A DNA stretch of 64,000 nt. It comes from Obesumbacterium proteus. Lineage in GTDB: Bacteria; Pseudomonadota; Gammaproteobacteria; Enterobacterales; Enterobacteriaceae. The notes beneath the pieces were generated by a model, which did not search any database, was not told where the DNA came from, and saw nothing but the letters and a program-made list of their open reading frames with translations. Every line of letters starts with the position of its first letter. Position 1 is the stretch's first letter. The position numbers were made by a program, and so were the translations under genes. The DNA lies in NCBI RefSeq assembly GCF_001586165.1, contig NZ_CP014608.1, positions 1,612,001 through 1,676,000 on the forward strand. The letters are read 5' to 3'. This document shows positions 1 to 8,028 of this stretch, in pieces.

Positions 1-885
1 CGCGGTATTGATTTACAGGTTGAGGCTGGCGATTTCTATGCCCTGCTTGGGCCAAATGGCGCAGGGAAATCGACCACCATCGGCATTATTAGCTCCTTGG
101 TGAATAAATCCTCCGGTAAGGTCAACGTGTTCGGTTATGACATCGACCGTGACATCGTTAATGCTAAACGCCAGTTGGGTTTGGTGCCGCAGGAGTTCAA
201 CTTCAACCCGTTTGAAACGGTGATGCAGATCGTGGTGCATCAGGCGGGTTACTACGGCGTCACGCATTCAGATGCCTTGATTCGTGCGGAGAAATACCTC
301 AAGCAGCTGGATCTCTGGGGAAAACGCGACGAACGTGCGCGCATGCTTTCCGGCGGTATGAAACGTCGTTTGATGATTGCCCGTGCGCTGATGCATGAGC
401 CAAAACTGTTGATTCTTGATGAGCCAACCGCGGGCGTCGATATCGAACTGCGTCGCTCAATGTGGGGATTCTTGAAAGAGCTCAACGCTCAGGGAACCAC
501 CATTATTCTGACCACGCACTATCTGGAAGAAGCGGAGATGCTGTGCCGCAACATCGGCATTATTCAGAACGGTGAGCTGGTCGAAAACACCTCGATGAAA
601 GAGCTGCTTTCAAAGTTGAAATCTGAAACCTTCATTTTGGATTTGGCGGCGAAAAGTCCATTGCCGAAGCTTGACGGTTATAAGCACCACCTGCGTGATA
701 CCTCAACGCTGGAGGTTGAAGTGCTGCGTGAGCAAGGTTTGAATGGCGTATTCAGCCAGCTAAGCGCGCAGGGAATTCAGGTGTTGAGCATGCGTAACAA
801 AGCCAACCGTTTGGAAGAGCTGTTCGTGACCTTAGTCCACGACCATGATGAAAAACCGCGTGTGAATACGGAGAAAAAGGCATGA
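1..885 (+). CDS. yadG: ABC transporter ATP-binding protein YadG, 5' end outside window
   Basis: The frame is open from the first base, so the start lies upstream; about 294 residues are visible and perhaps 14 are missing compared with E. coli YadG (length recalled). It is the cytoplasmic ATPase of an ABC-2 type exporter. Seen: Walker A GPNGAGKST at visible residues 17-25, the ABC signature LSGGM near 116, and Walker B LLILDEP near 136-142, followed by a switch histidine in the LTTHY segment. The last four bases overlap the start of the permease gene, so the two are translationally coupled. The substrate is not known to me and nothing in the sequence indicates one. Confidence 0.93.
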   Translation, partial: RGIDLQVEAGDFYALLGPNGAGKSTTIGIISSLVNKSSGKVNVFGYDIDRDIVNAKRQLGLVPQEFNFNPFETVMQIVVHQAGYYGVTHSDALIRAEKYLKQLDLWGKRDERARMLSGGMKRRLMIARALMHEPKLLILDEPTAGVDIELRRSMWGFLKELNAQGTTIILTTHYLEEAEMLCRNIGIIQNGELVENTSMKELLSKLKSETFILDLAAKSPLPKLDGYKHHLRDTSTLEVEVLREQGLNGVFSQLSAQGIQVLSMRNKANRLEELFVTLVHDHDEKPRVNTEKKA

Positions 886-1652
886 ACGCACTCTATTGGG
901 TCGCGCTGAAAAGTATCTGGACCAAAGAAGTTCATCGTTTTGCCCGAATTTGGATCCAAACGTTGGTGCCACCGGTCATTACCATGACGCTGTACTTCAT
1001 CATTTTTGGCAATCTGATTGGCTCTCGCATCGGCGAAATGCATGGTTTTGATTACATGCAGTTTATCGTGCCGGGCCTTATCATGATGTCGGTGATCACT
1101 AACTCCTATGCCAACGTGGCGTCGTCGTTTTTCAGCGCGAAATTTCAGCGCAACATTGAAGAGCTTCTGGTTGCGCCGGTGCCAACGCATGTGATCATCG
1201 CTGGCTTTGTCGGCGGTGGCGTGGCGCGTGGCGTCTGCGTAGGAATTCTGGTGACGCTGGTATCATTATTCTTCGTGCCATTCCATGTTCACAGTTGGGG
1301 CATTGTGGCGGCAACGCTGCTGTGTACCGCGATTCTGTTCTCGTTGGGCGGATTGTTGAACGCCGTATTTGCCAAAACCTTTGACGATATCAGCCTGGTG
1401 CCAACCTTTGTGCTGACGCCATTGACCTATCTGGGCGGCGTATTTTATTCGCTGACCCTGCTGCCTCCTTTCTGGCAGGCGGTATCCAAGCTGAACCCTA
1501 TCGTCTACATGATCAGCGGCTTCCGCTTTGGGTTCTTAGGCATTAACGATGTGCCGCTTATCTTTACCTTCGTGGTTCTGCTGGCGTTTATCGTGGTGTT
1601 CTATCTGCCGGCGTGGTATCTCATTGAACGTGGGCGCGGTCTGCGTTCCTAA
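882..1652 (+). CDS. yadH: ABC-2 type transporter permease YadH
   Basis: A 256-residue inner-membrane permease that pairs with the upstream ATPase. Several hydrophobic segments are visible, starting around residue 20 and ending with a strongly hydrophobic stretch near residues 225-250, as expected for an ABC-2 membrane domain with about six helices. The start codon overlaps the yadG stop (ATGA), a typical coupled arrangement. A rho-independent terminator follows at once, so yadGH ends as a two-gene unit here. Substrate unknown. The family assignment is firm; the gene name rests on recalled similarity and on the yadG-yadH-yadI order known from E. coli. Confidence 0.92.
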   Translation: MNALYWVALKSIWTKEVHRFARIWIQTLVPPVITMTLYFIIFGNLIGSRIGEMHGFDYMQFIVPGLIMMSVITNSYANVASSFFSAKFQRNIEELLVAPVPTHVIIAGFVGGGVARGVCVGILVTLVSLFFVPFHVHSWGIVAATLLCTAILFSLGGLLNAVFAKTFDDISLVPTFVLTPLTYLGGVFYSLTLLPPFWQAVSKLNPIVYMISGFRFGFLGINDVPLIFTFVVLLAFIVVFYLPAWYLIERGRGLRS

Positions 1653-1660
1653 TCGCCTCA

Positions 1661-1688
1661 AGCCTCCGTGAAGACGGGGGCTTTTTTG
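1661..1688 (+). terminator. Rho-independent terminator after yadH
   Basis: AGCCTCCGT and ACGGGGGCT form a 9-bp stem (one G-T pair) around the loop GAAG, followed by a run of T. It sits 8 bases after the yadH stop codon. Confidence 0.85.
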
Positions 1689-1893
1689 TTTTAAATAGCA
1701 CCATTTCTGCCTTATCTCACACTCCTGCATCGCCATTGATTATGTTTGCTGCGGCGAACGCCATTTCCTGATAAACCCTAATACTTGTGAGACTAATCTG
1801 AATGCTTGCTCCTAAACGCCAGCAGCAGATTTTACTATTTATCATGGCGACGAACGGCAGGATGCCGTATCAAGCAGCAAGGGGAGAACGCGC

Positions 1894-2346
1894 ATGTTAG
1901 GGATTGTCTTAGCAGGACATACTGGCTTTGCCAGTGGCACGCTAAAATCACTCAAGCATTTGCTGGGGGCGCTGCCAGAGCAATGTATCAGCGTGGAATA
2001 CACTGATTGGCTGAGCACCAATATGCTCAGCCGGATGATGTGCGATGCGTTACACGCCGCCGACAGCGGTGATGGCGTGGTGTTTATTACCGATATTTTA
2101 GGCGCGGCGCCGTTTCGTAGCGCCGCGTTGATGAGCCATAAGCACTCTAAATGCGAAGTGGTGGTGGGAATCAGCTTAGGTGCCATGATTCAACTGTTCC
2201 CTCAGCGTGGGGGGCTCACTGCTTCTGAGTTTCGCGACCGAGCATTAGAGTTAACGCGTGGGCAAGCGACCAGCTTGTGGCACGAGCAAAATCGCCACCC
2301 AACGTTGATGATGCGGAGTTCGGAGGCCTGTAACGTCGAGAATTAG
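1894..2346 (+). CDS. yadI: PTS mannose-family EIIA domain protein, YadI-like
   Basis: A 150-residue single-domain EIIA of the mannose/fructose/sorbose PTS family. The N terminus carries the AGHTGFASG motif; His9 is the expected phospho-acceptor from HPr. A good ribosome site (GGGGAGA) precedes the ATG. It stands alone, separated by about 240 bases from yadH and about 130 from yehS, with no EIIB, EIIC or EIID beside it. Its C terminus (TSLWHEQ) closely resembles that of the AgaF protein at 8921-9364 (TSLWHEE), so it may be a paralogue able to act with the aga permease 5 kb downstream. That role is inference; an orphan regulatory EIIA is equally possible. Confidence 0.88.
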   Translation: MLGIVLAGHTGFASGTLKSLKHLLGALPEQCISVEYTDWLSTNMLSRMMCDALHAADSGDGVVFITDILGAAPFRSAALMSHKHSKCEVVVGISLGAMIQLFPQRGGLTASEFRDRALELTRGQATSLWHEQNRHPTLMMRSSEACNVEN

Positions 2347-2396
2347 CGGTCAAAAGTGTCGGCGTAGAGGCATCAATGCAAACGGATGACGATTTC

Positions 2397-2427
2397 TTCA
2401 ACGTGAAGCACAGAATATCTCTATAAT
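2397..2427 (+). promoter_or_regulatory. Putative sigma-70 promoter of yehS
   Basis: A perfect -10 TATAAT lies at 2422-2427, followed by a GC-rich stretch (GCGCCC). The best upstream match to a -35 is TTCAAC at 2397-2402, 19 bases away and weak. Transcription would start near 2434, leaving a leader of about 40 bases. Confidence 0.55.
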
Positions 2428-2475
2428 GCGCCCTGACGCTTTTTGCGAACTAAAATCGAGAGGATGTACCCGGTA

Positions 2476-2940
2476 ATGATGAATAATGATGTTTTACGCA
2501 GCGTTCGCTACATGCTGAATCTGAATAACGAGAAAATGATCAGCATCTTAGCTCTGGCCGACACCAAGGTGACGCTGGAAGAAATGGCGAGCTTCGTAAC
2601 CAAAGAAGGTGAAGAAGGCTTTAAGGTTTGTCCTGACGTCGTGATGGGCTATTTCCTGAATGGTCTGATCTTCTTCAAACGTGGCAAAGACGAAAAATAT
2701 CCTGCGCCAAAAGTTGAACGTCGTATCACCAACAACATTATTCTGAAAAAACTGCGCGTGGCATTTGAGCTGAAATCCGTGGATATTATTGAGATCTTAA
2801 AGTCTCAAGATTTCGCGATTACTGAATCCGAACTGAGCGCGATTTTCCGCGCCGACGGTCACAAACACTACCGTGAATGTGGCGATCAACTGCTGCGTTA
2901 CTTCCTGAAAGGCTTAGCTGCGCGCGTGCGTAAAGGCTAA
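2476..2940 (+). CDS. yehS: DUF1456 family protein YehS
   Basis: A small cytoplasmic protein of about 154 residues built from two similar DUF1456 halves. Each has an NDxLRSVRY- or NNIILKKLR-type opening, and the second ends in the motif RECGDQLLRYFLKGLAAR. Function unknown. The open frame reaches back to a TTG at 2443, but the ATG at 2476 (or 2479) begins exactly where E. coli YehS begins in my memory and has GAGAGGA at 2458-2464 as a ribosome site. It is a single-gene unit between its own promoter and a strong terminator. In E. coli yehS is not next to yadI, so this is a local gene-order difference. Confidence 0.88.
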   Translation: MMNNDVLRSVRYMLNLNNEKMISILALADTKVTLEEMASFVTKEGEEGFKVCPDVVMGYFLNGLIFFKRGKDEKYPAPKVERRITNNIILKKLRVAFELKSVDIIEILKSQDFAITESELSAIFRADGHKHYRECGDQLLRYFLKGLAARVRKG

Positions 2941-2953
2941 TTCTCACAGCGTT

Positions 2954-2993
2954 AAAAAACCGCTCACGGTTCTGCCGTTGCAGCGGTTTTTTT
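2954..2993 (+). terminator. Rho-independent terminator after yehS
   Basis: AAAAAACCGCT pairs with AGCGGTTTTTT, closing a stem with a loop of about 17 bases that itself contains a short pairing. Seven T residues follow AGCGG. The A-rich 5' arm would let it also work in reverse. Confidence 0.85.
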
Positions 2994-3416
2994 ATCCCCC
3001 GCGTTAACACCCCGTTTGTACTTCAATATTGCCTGCCCATAAATTACGTTCTTAGTAGTGAAACTCAGCCAGTAAAATAGGTGCGAATTAATCGCTAACT
3101 TTTCGAAATGTGATCATCATCACTTCACTAAATATAATCTTAAGTCTTCGCTTCAAAAGGGCCTGCTTTCGTTTCTCAATGAGTATTTTTTTCTGTGAGA
3201 AGCGCCAGATAGCTATTCAACTCACAAATTTCCCTCTTCGTTGTTTCGTTGTTTGTCTTTCACTGTATTTTACATCGAAAGGTTTTTTGGCCTATTTTGC
3301 CCAAAAAGTAGGCTGTAACCGCGATCACAATTTCACTTCACTGCCTTTGCTGTAATGCATTCGAAAGAGAGCGAAAGCTTCTTGACTTAAACACCACACT
3401 CCAAGGAGTCATGGAT
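2994..3416 (+). promoter_or_regulatory. agaR upstream region with CRP class II promoter and CGAAAG repeats
   Basis: This 423-base gene-free stretch holds the control region of the aga operon. Seen: a CRP-like site TGTAA-N6-TCACA at 3314-3329 (centre 3321.5) and an extended -10 TGC-TGTAAT at 3348-3356. A start at 3363 would put CRP at exactly -41.5, the class II position. Two direct CGAAAG copies, exactly 10 bp apart, at 3362-3367 and 3372-3377 cover that start; read on the other strand they are CTTTCG. Repeated CTTTC-type motifs are the known AgaR recognition element, and further CTTTC/GTTTC copies lie near 3166-3175 and 3243-3261. CRP activation plus AgaR autorepression is the inferred logic. 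Not experimentally shown here. Confidence 0.65.
3109..3124. promoter_or_regulatory. Putative CRP site, distal, upstream of agaR
   Basis: TGTGA-N6-TCACT matches nine of ten bases of the CRP half-site consensus, in a larger near-palindromic context beginning AAATGTGATC. It lies 205 bp from the second CRP site. A TATAAT at 3133-3138 follows closely, at a distance that does not fit classical class I or II activation, so its role is open. Confidence 0.6.
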
Positions 3417-4190
3417 ATGACGTTAGATACCGTAAAACGCCGCGAACAGATTATTGACCTGTTGTGCCACGAGGGCAGCGTGCGCGTTGAACCTCTCAGC
3501 GCGCGCTTTGGGGTGTCAAGCGTCACCATCCGTAACGACCTGCGTTATCTGGAACAAAAAGGCTGTGCGCTGCGCTCTTACGGCGGCGCCATGCTTAATC
3601 AGCAATTCGCGTTTGATCGGCCTTTGCAAGATAAAGGGCGCATGAACCGCGACGTTAAATCGCGTATCGCTGCTAAAGCGGCAGAGTACGTGAAAGACGG
3701 CGATACGCTGATTTTAGATTCTGGATCGACCACCACGCAGATTACGCCGCACCTCAAGGGGCGACGCGATCTGGTGGTCATGACTAACGCGTTGAACATT
3801 GCCTATGAACTGGCGGGGTTTGAACGGATTGAAGTGATGGTGCTGGGTGGAAGCGTTCGTCAGAACTCCTATTCGCTCTACGGTCCGGCTGCAGAACAGC
3901 AATTGCGTCAACATCGCTTTGATACCTTATTTCTTGGCGTCGATGGGTTTGACCTGGAAGCAGGAATAACCACGCCACATACCGGCGAAGCTCACCTCAA
4001 TCGCGTGATGTGCGAGGTGGCACATGAAATTATCGCCGTGGTGGACTCCAGCAAATTTGGTCGCAAAAGCTTCTGCATGATCCGTGAGGCCGGTCAGATC
4101 CACCGGCTGATCACAGATAGCCGGATCCCCGACAACTACAAGCGGGCATTAACAGAACTCGGCGTAGAAGTGATTATTGCCGACGACTGA
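3417..4190 (+). CDS. agaR: DeoR-family transcriptional repressor AgaR
   Basis: About 257 residues. The N-terminal winged helix-turn-helix of the DeoR family (RREQIIDLL, then SVTIRNDLRYLE near residues 36-47) is followed by a sugar-phosphate sensor domain of the DeoRC type. Key sensor segments include LDSGSTTTQI and DTLFLGVDGFD. ATG 3411 is also in frame, but the ribosome site AAGGAG (3403-3408) is only 2 bases from it and 8 from ATG 3417, so I chose 3417. It heads the aga operon, 42 bases before kbaZ. By family knowledge it represses aga genes until an amino-sugar phosphate is present. Confidence 0.9.
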   Translation: MTLDTVKRREQIIDLLCHEGSVRVEPLSARFGVSSVTIRNDLRYLEQKGCALRSYGGAMLNQQFAFDRPLQDKGRMNRDVKSRIAAKAAEYVKDGDTLILDSGSTTTQITPHLKGRRDLVVMTNALNIAYELAGFERIEVMVLGGSVRQNSYSLYGPAAEQQLRQHRFDTLFLGVDGFDLEAGITTPHTGEAHLNRVMCEVAHEIIAVVDSSKFGRKSFCMIREAGQIHRLITDSRIPDNYKRALTELGVEVIIADD

Positions 4191-4232
4191 TCGACATCCT
4201 TGATCGATTAAATATGCCTGCATGGAGACATC

Positions 4233-5549
4233 ATGCAGCCTTTATTACAGCTTATCCGTCGCCATAAATCGGGCGAGGCGGTGGGGATCTATTCGGTCTG
4301 TTCCGCGCATCCGTGGGTATTAGAAAGTGCTTTACTGCTGGCGAAAGCCCGCCACAGCGCGGTCTTGATTGAAGCAACCTCAAATCAGGTTAACCAGTTT
4401 GGTGGCTATACAGGTATGACTCCCGCGCAGTTCCGTGATGCGGTTTGGGCACAGGCCGACCGCGTTGGGTTATCACGCGAACGGGTATGGTTAGGCGGCG
4501 ATCATCTCGGGCCCAATGCTTGGCAGGATCGCCGCGCTGATGAAGCCATGCAGCTCGCGGAAACGCTGATCCACGATTACGTCAGCGCCGGTTTTCGCAA
4601 GATCCATCTTGATTGTTCCATGTCATGCCTCGGCGATCCCGCTCCTTTGGGGGATATGGAAGTTGCTGCGCGTGCGGCTCGTCTTTGTGCGGTGGCAGAG
4701 AACGCGTGGCAGCAGGTGGGCGGTGAACGTCCGGTGTATGTGATTGGCACCGAAGTTCCGGTTCCCGGCGGTGCTCAAGAAGATATGGACGGTATGCTGG
4801 TCACCACGCCACAGGCCGCGGCGGCGACGCTGGATATTCATCAAAAGGCATGGCACAAGGCTGGGCTGGACAGCGTATGGGAAAGAGTGATTGCGCTAGT
4901 CGTACAGCCGGGCGTTGAGTTTGACCACCACAGCGTGGTGCATTATCAGCCGGAAAAAGCACAGGCGCTGAGCCAGTTTATCGAAAGCCAGCCGCATATG
5001 ATTTATGAAGCCCATTCCACCGACTACCAAACGCCGCACGCCTATCGCGAGCTGGTGCGCGATCACTTTGCGATCTTAAAAGTCGGTCCAGCCTTAACCT
5101 TTGCGCTGCGTGAAGCCCTGTTTGCTCTCGATCGTATCGATCGTGAATGGAACGGTGAGCTTAAAGCAGCACATCTACGCGACACGCTGGAGCAGGTGAT
5201 GCGCGAACAGCCGCAGCAGTGGAATCGCTATTACCACGGTTCGCCACACCAACAATTTATCGATCGCCAGTACAGCCTCAGCGATCGCGTTCGCTATTAC
5301 TGGCCTCATCCTCAGGTACAGCAGGCCGTTGATTTACTGATGAGTAATCTGCGCAGCCATCCGGTGCCGATGGCGCTGCTCAGCCAGTATCTCCCCGAGC
5401 AGGCACAGGCGTTGAACGCCGGAACGCTAGATAAAGATCCACAGCAGTGGGTTCTAGACAAAATACAGCGGGTGCTTTTGAGCTACGCCGAAGCCTGTGA
5501 ACCCAAGGCTGAAACTATCCAATCTCAGGCGCAAGGAGCCTTAGCATGA
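4233..5549 (+). CDS. kbaZ: Tagatose-1,6-bisphosphate aldolase accessory subunit KbaZ
   Basis: A 438-residue member of the GatZ/KbaZ family, a TIM-barrel subunit needed for stability and full activity of the class II aldolase KbaY encoded at the far end of the operon. Seen: the family signatures SVCSAHPWVLESAL near the N terminus, LIEATSNQVNQFGGYTGMTP, LGGDHLGPN and HLDCSMSC, then KVGPALTFALREALF. It acts in the cytosol in the last step, splitting tagatose-1,6-bisphosphate to dihydroxyacetone phosphate and glyceraldehyde-3-phosphate. Its stop overlaps the agaS start (ATGA), indicating coupling. The choice of kba over gat rests on the aga context. Confidence 0.93.
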   Translation: MQPLLQLIRRHKSGEAVGIYSVCSAHPWVLESALLLAKARHSAVLIEATSNQVNQFGGYTGMTPAQFRDAVWAQADRVGLSRERVWLGGDHLGPNAWQDRRADEAMQLAETLIHDYVSAGFRKIHLDCSMSCLGDPAPLGDMEVAARAARLCAVAENAWQQVGGERPVYVIGTEVPVPGGAQEDMDGMLVTTPQAAAATLDIHQKAWHKAGLDSVWERVIALVVQPGVEFDHHSVVHYQPEKAQALSQFIESQPHMIYEAHSTDYQTPHAYRELVRDHFAILKVGPALTFALREALFALDRIDREWNGELKAAHLRDTLEQVMREQPQQWNRYYHGSPHQQFIDRQYSLSDRVRYYWPHPQVQQAVDLLMSNLRSHPVPMALLSQYLPEQAQALNAGTLDKDPQQWVLDKIQRVLLSYAEACEPKAETIQSQAQGALA

Positions 5550-6724
5550 GTGAGCTGTTTTCCTATTCTGAAGCATGGCTGCATGAGCACCATGCGCTTC
5601 ATACCGCGCGTGAAATCGACCAGCAGCCACGCCTGTGGCAACAGCTACACGATGAGTTGAGCGAGAGTCAGGGATATTGGAAGCCATTTTTGCAGCCGCT
5701 ATTGGCCGATCCTACTCTGCAAATTGTGTTGTGCGGCGCGGGTTCGTCGGCGTTTGTTGGGCGAGCGCTGGCTCCTTGGCTGCGTGAGCAATGTGGTTTG
5801 GACGTAGTGGCCTATGGTACGACCGATATTGTGCCTTCGCCGCTGCAATATCTCGACCCTGAACGCCCTACGTTGCTGGTGTCCTACGGACGCTCAGGCA
5901 ATAGCCCTGAAAGCGTTGCGGCCGTGCGCTTAGCCGATCAGATATTGCCGCATTGCCACCATTTAATGCTGACCTGTAACCCTGATGGAGCACTGGCACG
6001 CTACGCAGAAGGGCGACGCAATGTCTGCTCGCTGATCATGCCTCAGGGGTCACACGATCAAAGTTTTGCCATGACCTCCAGCTTTAGCTGCATGACGCTG
6101 GCCACCGTGCTGCTGCTAGGGCCGTTAACGCTGGCGCAGAGCGCACCGTCGTTACAACAGATGACTGCGTTGTGTAGCCGTGAACAACAGCATTGGCAAC
6201 AGCAGGTAAAAGCGCTGGCGAACAGCGGATTCAAGCGCGCGATGGTATTAGGCGGGCGCTGTTTTACCGGTATTGCCGAGGAAGCCGCGCTGAAGATGCT
6301 TGAGCTCACCGCAGGGCGGATTGCCACACGCTACGACTCGTCAATGGGCGTGCGCCATGGACCGAAATTCATGGTGGATGGCGACACGCTGGTGCTGCTG
6401 ATGATGTCTTCCGAAGCTTATTGCCACCGCTACGATGCTGATTTACTGCGTGAACTACGCCATGACGATCTGGCCAAGCAGATCGTGGCGCTGAGCGGTA
6501 CGCCGGGAGATTTCCATACCGTACTCGATAGCGATCTGGATGATATCTGGCTGCTATTTCCTTATCTGATGTATTTGCAGATGTTGGCGTTTGAAACGTC
6601 TTTGGCACTGGGCATGACGCCAGATAACCCGTGCCCGACAGGGGAAGTCAACCGTGTGGTGAAGGGGGTGGAAATCTATCCGTTTACCGCAGTTCGTTCC
6701 ATCAACACTCATTTAGCAAAATAA
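5546..6724 (+). CDS. agaS: AgaS, SIS-domain galactosamine-6-phosphate deaminase/isomerase
   Basis: 392 residues with two SIS (sugar isomerase) domains. Seen: GAGSSAFVGRALAPWL in the first domain, the phosphosugar-binding SYGRSGNSPESVAAV, FAMTSS, then EEAALKMLELTAG and YDSSMGVRHGPK in the second. Known role of the family: deamination and isomerisation of galactosamine-6-phosphate to tagatose-6-phosphate. It follows kbaZ with a 4-base overlap. In the E. coli arrangement I recall, agaS sits after agaA further downstream; here it is directly behind kbaZ and no agaA is present, so the order differs. Confidence 0.92.
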   Translation: MSELFSYSEAWLHEHHALHTAREIDQQPRLWQQLHDELSESQGYWKPFLQPLLADPTLQIVLCGAGSSAFVGRALAPWLREQCGLDVVAYGTTDIVPSPLQYLDPERPTLLVSYGRSGNSPESVAAVRLADQILPHCHHLMLTCNPDGALARYAEGRRNVCSLIMPQGSHDQSFAMTSSFSCMTLATVLLLGPLTLAQSAPSLQQMTALCSREQQHWQQQVKALANSGFKRAMVLGGRCFTGIAEEAALKMLELTAGRIATRYDSSMGVRHGPKFMVDGDTLVLLMMSSEAYCHRYDADLLRELRHDDLAKQIVALSGTPGDFHTVLDSDLDDIWLLFPYLMYLQMLAFETSLALGMTPDNPCPTGEVNRVVKGVEIYPFTAVRSINTHLAK

Positions 6725-6741
6725 CAAGTCAGGAGTGGAGC

Positions 6742-7224
6742 ATGTCGACCCCGAATATTTTAATGACCCGCATTGATAACCGATTAGTTCACGGGCAGGT
6801 AGGTGTGACGTGGACAAATACGCTAGGGGCTAATTTGGTTTTGGTTGCCAATGACGCCGCAGCAGCCGATCCGGTACAGCAAAACCTGATGGATATGGTG
6901 GTGGCGGAAGGCGTTCAAACCCGCTATTTCACGCTGGAAAAAACCATCGACGTGATTCGTAAAGCGGCCGATCGGCAGAAAATTTTCATCGTATGCAAAA
7001 CCCCACAGGATGTTCTCACGTTGGTGAAAGGCGGAGTGCCAATCAACTTCGTCAACGTTGGCAATATGCACTTTGCCGAGGGAAAACGGCAGATACACAA
7101 AACCGTATCCGTGAATGACAGCGATACGGCGGCGTTTCGCGAACTGGAGAGACTGGGTATCACCTGTGAGGTTCGGCGCGTGCCGGATGAGTCCGGTGAA
7201 TCCATTGCCAAACTCTTAGCATAA
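6742..7224 (+). CDS. agaV: PTS EIIB component AgaV (N-acetylgalactosamine/galactosamine)
   Basis: 160 residues, mannose-family EIIB. The phospho-acceptor His17 lies in the typical RIDNRLVHGQV motif; further family segments are LVLVANDAAAADPVQQNLM and INFVNVGNMH. The open frame extends upstream into agaS, but the ATG at 6742 has AGGAGTGGAG just before it and gives the normal EIIB N terminus. It passes phosphate from AgaF to the sugar during uptake through AgaW-AgaE. It stands 17 bases after agaS and 12 bases before agaW. AgaB of the galactosamine system is a close alternative; similarity to AgaV looks stronger. Confidence 0.9.
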   Translation: MSTPNILMTRIDNRLVHGQVGVTWTNTLGANLVLVANDAAAADPVQQNLMDMVVAEGVQTRYFTLEKTIDVIRKAADRQKIFIVCKTPQDVLTLVKGGVPINFVNVGNMHFAEGKRQIHKTVSVNDSDTAAFRELERLGITCEVRRVPDESGESIAKLLA

Positions 7225-7236
7225 CCGGAGTAAACC

Positions 7237-8028
7237 ATGTTTACAGATGCGTTATTGATTGGCTTATTAGCCGGACTGGCGGGGGTAGACCTGTTCGATG
7301 GTCTGACTCATTTCCATCGTCCGGTGGTGATTGGCCCGCTGGTCGGGCTGATTTTAGGCGATGTTCAAACCGGCCTGCTGGTCGGTGGTTCATTAGAGCT
7401 CGTTTGGATGGGAATGGTGCCGCTGGCGGGGGCTCAGCCGCCAAACGTGGTGATTGGCGGAGTTATTGGTACTGCGTTTGCCATTCTGACCCATGCCGAT
7501 CCCAAAGTGGCGATAGGCATTGCGGTGCCTTTTGCTATCGCGGTGCAGGGCTGTATTACGCTGCTGTTTACGGCGTTTTCGCCGATGATGCACAAGTGCG
7601 ACAAAATGGTACAAGAGCTCAACTGGCGCGGCATTGAGCGCGTGAACTATCTCGGCATTGCTATCCTGTTCTGCTTCTACTTCATTGTGGCCTTCTTGCC
7701 GGTTTACTTCGGTGCCGACGCCGCCAGTGCGATGGTGCAGAAAGCGCCAACGTGGCTGCTGGATGGGCTGGCCGTTGCGGGCGGAATGATGCCTGCCATC
7801 GGTTTCTCACTGCTGATGAAAATCATGATGAAAAAGACCTATGTGGCTTATTTCATCCTCGGTTTTATTTCCGTGACCTTTCTCAATATGCCGATTATCG
7901 CCGTTGCTTTGGGCGCATTCGCCATCGCGTTGATCGACTTCTTTAACCGTTCCCGCAACGAACAAGACGGCGAGACTAACGCGCCTTCTTCTTCGACTCA
8001 TGCTCAGGAGATGGAAGATGGGATTTAA
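7237..8028 (+). CDS. agaW: PTS EIIC permease component AgaW
   Basis: 263 residues, very hydrophobic, mannose-family EIIC. Seen: RPVVIGPLVGLILGD and SLELVWMGMVPLAGAQPPN near residues 27-70, classic for the family, then several membrane segments and a hydrophilic C-terminal tail of about 25 residues rich in Ser, Asn and Glu. With AgaE it forms the membrane channel for the amino sugar. The gene is complete; in E. coli K-12 the corresponding region carries a deletion that removes agaEF and truncates agaW (recalled knowledge). It overlaps agaE by 11 bases. Confidence 0.92.
   Translation: MFTDALLIGLLAGLAGVDLFDGLTHFHRPVVIGPLVGLILGDVQTGLLVGGSLELVWMGMVPLAGAQPPNVVIGGVIGTAFAILTHADPKVAIGIAVPFAIAVQGCITLLFTAFSPMMHKCDKMVQELNWRGIERVNYLGIAILFCFYFIVAFLPVYFGADAASAMVQKAPTWLLDGLAVAGGMMPAIGFSLLMKIMMKKTYVAYFILGFISVTFLNMPIIAVALGAFAIALIDFFNRSRNEQDGETNAPSSSTHAQEMEDGI

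Noticed and set aside
2443..2475. TTG start for yehS at 2443
   Set aside because: It lies only about 9 bases after the predicted transcription start and before the ribosome site; the homologous protein begins at 2476 or 2479.
3110..3355. 81-codon open frame upstream of agaR
   Set aside because: No ribosome site, odd composition, and it overlaps the CRP sites and promoter.
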